Positions 49,796 through 59,591 of a stretch of 64,000 bases of DNA are shown here, piece by piece. How positions within the stretch are numbered: position 1 is the stretch's first letter; the number at the start of each line of letters is the position of its first letter. Source of the DNA: Brachycybe producta (lineage: Eukaryota > Arthropoda > Diplopoda > Playtdesmida > Andrognathidae); NCBI GenBank assembly GCA_036925085.1, contig JAUPFP010000124.1, positions 62,001 through 126,000 of the forward strand. Reading direction: 5' to 3'. Position numbers and translations under genes: made by a program. The notes under the pieces are model-generated. The model did no database searches. It was not told where the DNA came from and saw only the letters and a program-made list of their open reading frames with translations.

Positions 49796-50286
49796 TCAAA
49801 GAATGTCGTGGAATGTCGTTCCGGAATATCCGATGTTCGCTTTGTCCGAATCGTTAAAGAAGATGTACAGCCTAAAAAGAGAAACACTTCAGGCTCATTT
49901 TTGTGTTTCACTGGTTTACGAATAACTCACTTGTCCGATGGGATTCCGAGGTTCTTCTGAAGGTGAGTCGAGATGACAGCCGAATGTTTCTTATTCTCGG
50001 CTACTCCAAGACGCCCGATGCAATACAGGTGGACGACAGCACAAGGAGACTGCTGGTCACCACCCCATGCCAGGATCTGATCAGGCTGAACGTGGGTCAC
50101 CACGTACTAGTATTTATACCCCCCAAAAAAGGCCCACGATTAAGGTAACGTAACAAGAGGTGTAAATAGGGGGCTTACGGATTCTGGTTTTCCGAGTGTT
50201 TTCGCCACCAAACTGCTCGTCTCTTTGACAAAATTGGCGGGGATTTTGTCCTTAGACACATTTGTCACAATGGAAATTAAAGGCAT
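49796..50286 (-). CDS. MIF: Macrophage migration inhibitory factor homologue
   Basis: Three exons (50179-50286, 49931-50106, 49796-49871) give 119 residues; human MIF has 115. The N terminus MPLISIVTNVSKDKIPANFV retains Pro2, the base of the tautomerase reaction. KPESYVVTHVQPDQILAWGG corresponds to the Lys32-Ile64 region of the active site. The end is KLYIFFNDSDKANIGYSGTT. The CALC motif of human MIF is replaced by CAVV, so the CxxC oxidoreductase motif is absent. MIF is a cytokine-like tautomerase found across animals. It is convergent with EIF3C, with 188 bp between stop codons. The three-exon structure matches vertebrate MIF. Confidence 0.93.
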
Positions 50287-51192
50287 CTTTCAATAATAAA
50301 AGGCAACGTACTGCGTCGGTGAATCCTAAACAGTAAAAGACTTGTAAAGGTCATTAGGTCAAATACGTTGTCGAAAACCAATAAATAGATCATAATAGCC
50401 TCTTACCGTGGCCTTACAAAGAAGAGGAGCCCTGCTCATTTGAACAATCTCTCATAGAAATATTGAAGCAACACTGTTGCACATGTAAGTCACTGACGGC
50501 GATACATTTTATGGTAGGTGTAAGCAGCGACACTATGACAATAACGAAAAGTTTGTGGATGACACTGTAGGCGTTTTACTCAAGGAGGTTAGAATCCTTC
50601 CTACCTAGTTTTACTTCACTCTTATTTCTAAATGAGCATACCTGCAAAGCAGAGAAAGCAATGATCCAGCTATCTAGGAAACTCTGCAGTAATTAGCCTC
50701 TTTCACCTCTAATAGCCTCTACTTCCGAGGCCAAAATTTCCGATTTTTAAACGTAATCGATATGCATTGTAATCGATGCATGAACAGTTATACCGATTAA
50801 AAAGTCTGAAGTTCTGACAAGACTTTAGTATCTTGATGCCGGAAGTAGTTCTCAATAAATGTATAAAATATACATGAATTCGCCATATTAGATAATCCCT
50901 CTCTCGTAGTTTTTTTTACTTTCAGTCAATTTCCATCAGTACTTCAAGTGTACAGTTAGCAACTATAAGGTTGTGACTTCAATTTTTTAATTACGCTGAC
51001 GTTTTTTTTTTATCGCCGTCTTCGGTCGGTGGCCGCCTGCTGATCATTGGATTGATTCCCCCCTCTCAGACTCCCTTTCGTCAAGTGATTCATTTTGCGT
51101 TGATTACTTCTGCGAATTTGTTTCCTTGTTTTTCTTCTGTGGTTTTTCTCTCAATTGGATTCGTTTATCGCTTCTTCTTTAGTGGGTTTATT
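50287..51192. promoter_or_regulatory. Divergent region between MIF and GGNBP2
   Basis: About 0.9 kb. It contains GCCTCT repeats (TAATAGCCTCT near 50394 and 50707, GAAGTAG near 50841) and no recognised exon or family A-D element. A two-way promoter is expected from gene orientation only. Confidence 0.35.
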
Positions 51193-54100
51193 ATGGCTAC
51201 TTCTTGGTGTACGAGTAGTAGACATAACAATAATAATAATAATAATAATAATCGTAGTTGTGGCGATTCCTCTTTTCCAATGGCCAAATTGGTGTCTCTT
51301 TATCGTCCGGACGAATCACCGCCGCTCTCACGGTGCCAATTGCCGCTTCCGATTGACGACTCCTTCACCGTACGTCGCCTACTTATGAACCCTCGTCGTT
51401 TGTCTACTGTGTTTCTAAGGGGATTTTTCTGGGGAGGCGGGGGAAGAATGATTCGATGGACGGAGGGAAGAGAAGGGTTAAGGGCGGCGGGTGGGTGGGT
51501 CAGCTGTTACGCCGCATTCGGACCACCGCCCCCCATAATCCACCCTCTCTAAACCACCTTCCTTAAAATAATTAAAAACTAGAATGGTAGGTTAAAAGTA
51601 TTTTCATGACGATATCTTTCAAAATAAACTTTATATTGCAATTTGAAATTTATGAAATGATGCCAAACGAAAAAGCTCTAATAAAAACTTGCCATAAAAA
51701 GTTTATTGTTAACGATGCCGTCATGAAAATACTTTTAGTACATTCACCTGCTATTCTAGTTTCTATCGAAGTTTGAATTTCTTCATAAAGTGAAAGTTAA
51801 TTTTGAAGCAGCTTCACTCGAATTAGTTTCAGGGGGGGGGGGTCGTTAAGGGGGAGGGGGAGACAAGAATAAAAGATCATCGGACGTTGAAGAAGATGGA
51901 ACCTTAGACCATTTGTACTCTCTCTCTCTCTCCTAATTGACGAAGATGGAAAAAGAGAGAACGAGAACGGTGGGTTCTAACTTGTGATCCATTATTCTTT
52001 TTATCCTAGATGGTAGCCGAATTCGGCCCGTTGACGGTTCCGTCCAACAAAACGGTCCCAACGATCAAAGAACTTTCGGGATTTCTTAGTAAATACAACT
52101 TATTCGTGTCGAACGAATTGTCGTCCGCTTTAACGGCCGACGAAATGGAGTTTTACAGTTTGATGTCTAGATACATTTCTTGTGTGGGCTGTCGAAGGAG
52201 GTTACTAACTTGTTTGTGACCGAAATCACCTATTTCGAATAATCCGTTCGAATCTCTTTTTGTGAAATAGTATCGAGAGGTTGTATGGACAGTTGATCGA
52301 ACTCGGAACTCCGGCTCTGGATCCGTTCGTCGTCGATCGAGATGGATTCATCTCGTTATCACCTCGTTACATACGACAGCCGGAACTTCTTTACGCTCTT
52401 TTCACGAACTATGGGTTAGTTCGTGAGCAACTGCGTTACGTTTGCGTTCGTGACCCATTTTGTTCGGTTTCAGATCTAAGCTAAACTCGTTCGTGGATTC
52501 GATTCCAAAAGCAAAGAAATCGAGACGTTGCCTTTTACATTCGTTAGATGGACAGAAAGTTCGGATGGGTGGAGGGTTAGTTTGTAGTCGCCGTTTGTCT
52601 CCCGTATTTTTCTGATTTCTGTTTTACGTTTGTGCAGGAATTGGCTCGAAGTTTGGGATTCGATGGAACGCGAATGTAGACAGGAAACAGTCGTCATAGA
52701 ACAAGACGTTCTACAAGAAACAGTCGAAGTTCATCTAAAAAAGAACAGGTTTCGAGAAGTCGAACAGTTTATAAACTGTTTCGTGTGTTTAACGTTCGTG
52801 TAAATTAAAAGGTTTTGCCCCGAGTGCAAGACGAAGGTTTGGCGAGCGTACGATCTTCTCGTTCAGAACGTAGACGTAAATAAAGAGACAGGATTCGTCC
52901 CGAGTTTGTACGAGGGGATTCGTTACTGTTCCAAGGAGAGGCACATCCACACAGCGTACGACACGGATTATGTCGCGCGATTGATAAGACGAGCGGAACC
53001 GGAAATGAGGGGAAGGTAAATATCCGATCGTTCTTATTTGACGCTACGATTGGATGACACGAACATTGTCGTTTCGTTAGTGGTCGAGAGAAACATGCAA
53101 AGACGATCGATGTGGCTCAGGAGGAGATTCTAGTTTGTATCGGGATTTGTTTGAACGAACAACTTCATCGGATCAGTCAGAGGTTACGAGAGGAAGCGCA
53201 GACTTGGCTTTGCATGTTCCATCTTTGTGTTGAATGTCTCAAGACTAATTTCGAGGTATCGATCGAGATGATTTATCGGAAGCTGATTAAGAGGGGACTA
53301 GAAAGTGTTTTAAAAACAAGAAGTTAGCTCAATCACATAAGGGTATCTTTCAAAGGAAACATTTTATAGGCAAAACTTGGGTGATAAAAAGCTTGTTTTG
53401 AAGTTATCAACCCTTGAGTTATTTAACTACCTTTCTAGTTTCTAAAAATCTTTTTATTTTCTCTTCATTTTGCACGTGAAAGACAGAATAACCAACTTAA
53501 CCGGTTCGTTTGTTTGTTTTCATGGGGTAGGTTTTTGTTGAAGAGAAACAGGGTTTTTCTCAGTTGGAACTGGTTTGTGAACAAATTCAGAACGCTGAAA
53601 TGGTGAAGCAGCAGAAGAGAAAACACAAGCGACAGAAGCGGAAGTTGAGAAAGAACAAACTGCGATCGAACGAAAAAGAAATCGACTGCGATGTCGTGGT
53701 ATCAGACGATATTTCGACATTTGTTACGTTTATATTGTATTATTTACTTTTTCTTTTACAGTCTTCGGAGAACGAGGTCGAAGAAAGGCACGAGGTAGCC
53801 GTTCACGATCGATCTTTATCGTATTCTCCTTGTCCTCCGGCCGACGAGATGGACGTGCTCCCTTTCACCAAGTCTATCTTTTCGGTTTCAAACTCCGTAA
53901 CCACTCCTCGGATGTCTCCTTGTTCCTCCTGTTATTCGAGTGAGAACTCTTTAACTGGAGTCGTTTCCATTTTTCAGTTCATTTGTCACCGATTCCATAT
54001 TTGTTCCTTTGTACAGACGAAGGTCTCGGCTCTTGTATCGAGAGCGGCTATTCTTCTTGTTGTGGTAACGATTCGCCTTGGAGTTTAACGAGCTCTTGCA

Positions 54101-55167
54101 GTTGTTCCGAAATGGCGTCGTCCGAAAGCTGCAGTATTCACGAGGGTCTGTTTTTTTTGATAGGCCTATTGGACTTGATGATTTGTTTCGAGTGGAAGTT
54201 ATCGATCTCTAGTTATTTCTACTCGTTCGAGATGCAACATCAGGATAGAAATTTTAAGCGTTTTAGAAACTAGAACCGAATAAATTAAGGTTGATTTATC
54301 TTGAAATTGACCAAGTTTTTAAGTTTTTTGAAGCTGCCGGATAATTTAAATTCTCAGTTTTTGTTTCCGCAAAAGTTTATTTTTAAAAATAACAACATTA
54401 AACAGTATGCTTGTGTTTCGTTGACTAGTTAAGTTTCGAAAACGTTTTGAAATCCTTCTCCATAACATGTTGCTTCTAAAACATAACATAATAACGAGGG
54501 TTCGAGTAATCTACCAATGGAAACACATCTTAAGGATCACACGTCGAATGAAGGAAATAATTTGAGTTTGGTTCTTTAGAAGAAAGTCAGGAGTACGTGG
54601 GGGGGAAGAAGTCGAACGAGTCGTCGTTGCAGGGCGACAACAGAACAGAGACTAAGTTCGACGAGAGGGTACGGCTGCAGAACGATCCCTCTTTTCGATC
54701 GGCTTCTCCAACTCGGAGTGATCCTCCTGCAATTTGGTCGTCAATGTTCGTTCCTAGTTTGGAGGATCTCTTGAAGGTTTCTGTTCTGAAACCTGTTTTC
54801 CTTTGTTCTGTTCTCAATCCACATTTCGTGTGTTTGGTTTTTTTTTTTTTTTTTCAAGGCTTCCCGTCCGTCAGAAGCGGAATCTTACATTCCACCCGAG
54901 GAGTTGAAAGAGATGAGGGCCAAAGTGAGACAATATTCGAAGGAACGTCTCGAGTTGAGAGAGAATTTGAAGTTGCGTTTTGCAGACCTCCAGCAGAGGA
55001 ATAAATTCAGGTTTAGGCCGTTTGCATTTCGTAAGGTAATGTTACTTTTTGAGTTTTGATCACGAAATTGGTTATTGATCGAGTTGTAATATTTCTCGAT
55101 CTCTCGTTTTTAATTCTAGAATGTCTTCAATTTATGCAACCAACTCGTTATAAGTAATTCCTGTTAA
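51193..55167 (+). CDS. GGNBP2: Gametogenetin-binding protein 2 homologue
   Basis: Thirteen exons give about 637 residues from the ATG at 51280, or 666 from 51193 (human 697). MAKLVSLYRPDES at 51280 aligns with the human start; the longer form adds a poly-Asn run encoded by an AAT repeat. Conserved blocks are ISCVGCRRSIERLYGQLIEL, SFVDSIPKAKKSRRCLLHSL, FCPECKTKVWRAYDLLVQNV, ERHIHTAYDTDYVA, RAEPEM and EKHAKTIDVAQEEILVCIGI, followed by a basic KRKHKRQKRKLRKNK stretch and a Cys/Ser-rich region. In mammals the protein is needed in spermatogenesis and placental development, and has been linked to gametogenetin; its biochemical role is unsettled. The last exon is uncertain: splicing at 55035 to 55120 gives a stop at 55165-55167, while reading through ends at 55059. 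Confidence 0.92.
51228..51252 (+). repeat. AAT trinucleotide repeat coding poly-Asn
   Basis: About nine AAT/AAC units encode HNNNNNNNNN in the possible N-terminal extension of GGNBP2. Such a run is likely to vary in length between individuals. Confidence 0.8.
51552..51806. mobile_element. Family A element, copy 19, in GGNBP2 intron 1
   Basis: AACCACCTTCCTTAAAATAA then AAAACTAGAATGGTAGGTTA on the left; TTCACCTGCTATTCTAGTTT on the right. A run of about ten G follows at about 51833. Confidence 0.6.
53297..53500. mobile_element. Family A element, short copy 20, in GGNBP2 intron 7
   Basis: GACTAGAAAGTGTTTTAAAA on the left, ACCTTTCTAGTTTCTAAAAA and TCTCTTCATTTTGCACGTGA on the right; the centre is reduced. 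Confidence 0.65.
54252..54535. mobile_element. Family A element, degraded copy 21, in GGNBP2 intron 10
   Basis: AGCGTTTTAGAAACTAGAAC on the left; AAGTTTATTTTTAAAAATAA and eroded right arm with AAACGTTTTGAAATC. Confidence 0.45.
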
Positions 55168-55477
55168 AAAGTATACGTTTCCAAACAAGTTAAAGAAAGA
55201 AGCTCGTGTTTTATTTTCTTTCTCTTGTTAATTAATTGTACGAAACTAAATTATGTTATTAATTTTTGACTAATAATTGTGAAGGAATTATATTTGGAGA
55301 GAAGGAAATGGAGGCTCGAATTAGTCGGTGGTTTTTGTTGCCTGTTTTCTTTTTGTTATCAAAAAAGTGAGATTATCGTTAATTATTACAGAAATATTTA
55401 GTTAAAAGTAACAATAATAAAAAATTAAACAGGTTTATGGTTCATTTTATTTGATTTGATTTTTTTTTTTTCATTAA

Positions 55478-55768
55478 AGTGGTTTGTAAACAGCTAATAT
55501 TCGAACTTTGATTATTCTGTGTTTCACCAGCAAAATTAAGAAAAACGTGAAAGTGTTTTAGAAACTAGAAGGGTTATGTTGATATTTTTAAATATCGTCT
55601 GCTTAAAGTTGTCATTTTTAAACTAAAAAAAAGTGTATTTTGAAAGATGTTAACAGGAAGATGCATTTAATTAATTGATTAAACTTCTCTTTTAGTTTCT
55701 AAAATGCTTTCTAGTTTTATCTTTCATTTTATCGGTGAAAAACAGAATTAATCAAAGTTCGAAATCGC
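55478..55768. mobile_element. Family A inverted-repeat element, copy 22, between GGNBP2 and YWHAE
   Basis: ATTCGAACTTTGATTATTCT, GAAAGTGTTTTAGAAACTAG, centre ATCGTCTGCTTAAAGTTGTC, right arm CTCTTTTAGTTTCTAAAATG and AATCAAAGTTCGAA. Lies about 45 bp before the CRE cluster. Confidence 0.7.
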
Positions 55769-55812
55769 GTTATAATAATCGGGAGGGATCGATTGGCGCT
55801 TTATCGAAACGT

Positions 55813-55950
55813 TGACGTCATCGGATCGATTGCAATGATATCGATAAGATGACGTCATCGGATCGATATGTTAATCTATCAATGCGATGACGTCATTGAT
55901 CATAACGAGACAGGAGATCAGAATCCGATGTATCGATCCGGATGACGTCA
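55813..55950. promoter_or_regulatory. Cluster of four CRE octamers upstream of 14-3-3 epsilon
   Basis: Perfect palindromic TGACGTCA sites lie at 55813, 55850, 55888 and 55943, each in a GATGACGTCAT or close context and mixed with GGATCGAT and TATCGAT repeats. TGACGTCA is the classical binding site of CREB/ATF bZIP factors. The spacing of 37, 38 and 55 bp and the location about 230-370 bp before the YWHAE start codon suggest a promoter element. A half site GATGACGC follows at about 55953. Confidence 0.65.
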
Positions 55951-56182
55951 TTGATGACGCACGTAGGCGGTGATTCGTCTACTAGACGAGAGTGAGAGCG
56001 AAAGAAAGTAGTTCGAACGAGAAAAGGAAGATGACAAGTGTGTATCCTTGAGCTGTGTGTCTCGTACCGGAACTATTTTGATCGTAGTCGTTTTTTCGCA
56101 GCCATTTTGGTTGTAATTTTGTCGTTTTGTTCGTTGCTTTTCGTATCTGGTTTCAATCCGATCGTTGTATTTGTCATCGAAT

Positions 56183-59100
56183 ATGGCTGAGAGAGAGGAT
56201 AACGTCTACAAAGCCAAATTGGCTGAACAGGCAGAACGATACGATGGTAAGTGGCTTCGATATTCCCTTATTTTTATGTCACTTTCTCTCTTCATTCCGT
56301 TCTCGAGATTCGACGACTTAAATCGCCGGTAGAAGATTTCCAAATCACCGCCGTAATCCGTATTTTCCTACCCTTCCCCTCTTTCCGTACGTACGTCTGG
56401 CTACCTCTCTACGATTCCCCTCGCCCATATATCCTTTCGTAATAATAACAAACGTCTTTTTATTCAATGGGAGTTTCATCATCATTACAATGAAATGAAA
56501 ATCGAACCGTAAGATGATGATGATGATGATGATGAATGGGGGATAAGGAGGAGGTTAGGGAAGGGGGTCGGTTGGAGAGTATCTTCATAATTTTACGGTT
56601 GGAGGTTCCGTCTTCTCCTTCCACCCTCTTTTTAACGGGTTCTTTGACGTCTCGTGTCTCTCTCTCTATCTTTTACGTATACCTTTGTTAATATTACAAA
56701 TGGACGATTATTCTAGTCTACAACAACAACAACAACAATTATAATAAATTCAATAGAAAAACGAAAGATGGAAAAAAAAATATTCCAATTTTTTTTCTTA
56801 GGATGTTTCCATTTATAGAAATGTGGGGAGTGGAAGCTGGTGGGTGGAGTTTAAACTATTTGACCACGCCCCTTTATTTTAATTGCAATTTCTATGTTAT
56901 TTTATTATGAGGAGGAAGAGGGAGGAGAAACGGAACAGGGATTTTCCGACCGCCATTGAGTTTAAAAAGAGGGACGAGGGGGGGGGGGAAAGAGGAAGGA
57001 ATGGACTCGACCATTCTCCCCCTCCTACTCCCTTCCTTCCTTTTCGCTGTTTTTCTCTTTCGCTCGGGTTTTCTTTTTTGAAATTCCTCTTCATTTCCAC
57101 TAATTAACATAGAAAAGAGTAGAAATTTCTATTATAAAATTCGTTTTTACTTCCGAAAGTGTCAATCATTGTCATTGTCGCTTTTTCATTGGTTGTTTTG
57201 ACAAGTGGGTGACAGACATTAAGTGGGTGGATGGGCGTGGTCACTTTTGATTTCCGATGACGTCATCGCTGATGAATTTTAATTCATTGGTGGGCGGAGT
57301 CTACGTGGAGAGGGACACGCCCCTTTTCATAGGTCATTTTTCTTAGATGCCTGACGTCATATTTGTCTTTTCCCGCCAAATTTACTTTAATCTTGACCTT
57401 GTGTGTTTGACATGAATGAACGGACAATTAGATTGGAAATATTTCTTATCGTTTATTGAAACAGTTTCGAGTTTTTATAGGAGACTAGACGAGTAAACGA
57501 AGGTTTCTAATGGAATTTCACATTTATCTTCGAAAATGAACCTTTTATGACCAACAAAAAACGCAGAAACGCAGTTTAAAACTGCCATGAAAAGTTTATT
57601 TTAGACGATATCGTCGTAAAATGCGTTAGAAAACCACGCTTACGCTTCTAGTTTTGTATGAAACATAGAAATAGCCTCGCAAGTTGCATAGAAAAAGTTG
57701 GTTGATGTGAGAAAAGAAGACTTGAAATTTTATTTTCATAGAAATGGCGGAGGCGATGAAACAGGTGGCGAGTATGGACGTGGAACTGACGGTGGAAGAG
57801 CGGAATCTGCTGTCGGTCGCCTACAAGAACGTGATAGGAGCGAGGCGAGCCTCGTGGAGGATAATCAGTAACATCGAACAGAAGGAGGGAAGCAAAGGAG
57901 GAGAAGAGAAACTAGAGATGATCAGACAATACAGGCTACAAGTACTTCTTTTCTATTTATTATTAATATATACAGTACGTATTTATGTTTCAATTGCTTT
58001 TCAGGTGGAAGGTGAACTCAGGGACATCTGCCAGGACATTTTGGACGTTTTAGACAAACATCTCATTCCCGCAGCCTCCACTGGAGAATCCAAAGTCTTC
58101 TACTACAAAATGTGCGTTTCAGTCTCTTTCTCGTTGCCTAGGTGTTTTTTTTCCCCCTTTTGATTCGTCTTCTTTCGCCGTCGCTTTAATCATTTATTTT
58201 TTCTTTTTTCATTTGAACGACTTTCAATGGTGGGGGAGGGTTTTGTTTTTGGGTGGAGCTCTTAAAACGGGAGCTTAAGTTGCAGGGATTCGGTTAGGGA
58301 AGATGTTATAACGAAAGGCGATTCCTCATTTTTAGCTTAATTTTTACAGCCTTTAACGTTATATTTCTCATCTGAAGTGTTTTTTAGAAAGAAATCTAGA
58401 ATTCATTGAAAACTGAACTGAGTAAAGGAATGTTGGACCAAAAGACAAAGAACAAACTGTGAAAAGTTTATTAAAAAAAAAAAAAATTAACACGAAAATG
58501 TGTATCTTGATTCAGTTACTCTTCTAATTTCTAGAAGATCACGGAGGTTTTTTTTGCATAATATTCCAAAAGAACAGCGAATAATGTTTTTTTTATTTCT
58601 GATTTGTTTCAAACTTATTTTTTAGAAACTGGAAGAGTAAAGTTGAGAAGTGAATGATTGATTAAATTGGTAATTGGTGTTCTTTTTTCTTCATTCAGGA
58701 AGGGCGATTACCACCGATACTTGGCCGAATTTGCCACGGGTAACGACAGGAAAGAGGCGGCCGAGAACAGTCTGGTGGCGTACAAGGCGGCGAGCGACAT
58801 AGCGATGACGGAGTTGCCACCGACGCATCCGATTCGGCTCGGACTGGCCCTCAACTTCTCAGTATTCTATTACGAAATCCTGAATTCTCCAGACAGGGCG
58901 TGTCGCCTGGCGAAAGCCGCTTTCGACGACGCCATCGCAGAACTGGACACGTTGAGCGAAGAGAGCTACAAAGACTCCACGCTCATCATGCAACTGCTGA
59001 GAGACAACCTCGCCCTCTGGACGTCCGACATGGAGGGTGACGGTCAGTGTCTTGTGTCCGTGGTCGACAAAGGCGATCCAAGCACCTTCCTTCCTCTCTC

Positions 59101-59591
59101 CATTTTAATGGTCCTCCTACTTTTGAAAGATATCGAACATGAAAATAGCCTTAAAACGCATTCTCTTCCATTTCGCACCTCCTCCCCTAAAATACTAATC
59201 AAGAGTTCAAGAGCCCCCCCCCCCTCTTTCCCCTGGGTAACGCTTTAAAAGCGGAAAATATTCGGGTTTTTTTGCCACAACTGAGTGTGGCCAACAGGTG
59301 GCGCAAACTGTACTTAGTGCTTCAGTTGACATCCTAAAAAAATATGGATGACATTTGAAGCAAGATGTCTGTCTCCCTTCTAGCTTCAAAAAGCAGATGA
59401 GTGATGGAGTTTGCTTTTACCTTTATAAATTTATCCTATTGGATTACCCTAACTTGTATAACCCCCTTCCCCTGTTTCCCCTCCCCTGGTGGCACTTCAT
59501 GGCGGCTCATGTTACTATTGTTTTTTCTTACTTAGGTGAGACGGAACAGAAGGAGCAGCTTCAGGACGTTGAGGATCAAGACGTTTCATAA
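56183..59591 (+). CDS. YWHAE: 14-3-3 epsilon phosphoserine-binding adaptor
   Basis: Five exons (56183-56246, 57742-57941, 58005-58111, 58699-59042, 59536-59591) give 256 residues, against 255 in human epsilon. It starts [20 protein letters not shown]. Signature blocks are [20 protein letters not shown] and RRASWRII, which hold the basic groove lysine and arginine, then [20 protein letters not shown] with the phosphate-binding Arg-Tyr, [19 protein letters not shown]-like helix residues and [20 protein letters not shown]. The closing [10 protein letters not shown] is epsilon-type. The protein is cytosolic, dimeric and binds phosphoserine motifs in signalling and cell-cycle proteins. Near identity to vertebrates contrasts with repeat-filled introns: copies of family A sit in introns 1, 3 and 4. 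Confidence 0.97.
56460..57460 (+). other. YWHAE intron 1, simple-sequence and CRE-bearing part
   Basis: GATGAT microsatellite at about 56514-56536, CAA repeat near 56720, and low-complexity purine tracts including about nine G near 56970. Two more TGACGTCA octamers lie at about 57258 and 57353. GGTGGGCGGAGTC and CACGCCCCTTT blocks are Sp/KLF-like GC boxes. Regulatory function is possible but unproven. Confidence 0.35.
57464..57700. mobile_element. Family A element, diverged copy 23, in YWHAE intron 1
   Basis: TTATAGGAGACTAGACGAG on the left, GAAAATGAACCTTTTATGAC and AAAAGTTTATTTTAGACGAT as inner arms, CTTACGCTTCTAGTTTTGTA on the right. Confidence 0.5.
58376..58645. mobile_element. Family A element, degraded copy 24, in YWHAE intron 3
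   Basis: TGAAAAGTTTATTAAAAAAA, AACACGAAAATGTGTATCTT and ACTCTTCTAATTTCTAGAAG mark the right arm; the left arm is weak. TTTTTAGAAACTGGAAGAGT at 58620 may start a further fragment. Confidence 0.45.
59118..59210. mobile_element. Family A right-arm fragment, copy 25, in YWHAE intron 4
   Basis: TTTTGAAAGATATCGAACAT then GAAAATAGCCTTAAA and CTAATCAAGAGTTCAAGAG are the right arm only; no left partner is visible. Nine C follow at about 59215. Confidence 0.55.

Noticed and set aside
51052-51192. Still longer N-terminal reading of GGNBP2 from 51052
   Set aside because: Very hydrophobic and unlike any GGNBP2; more likely 5' untranslated sequence.
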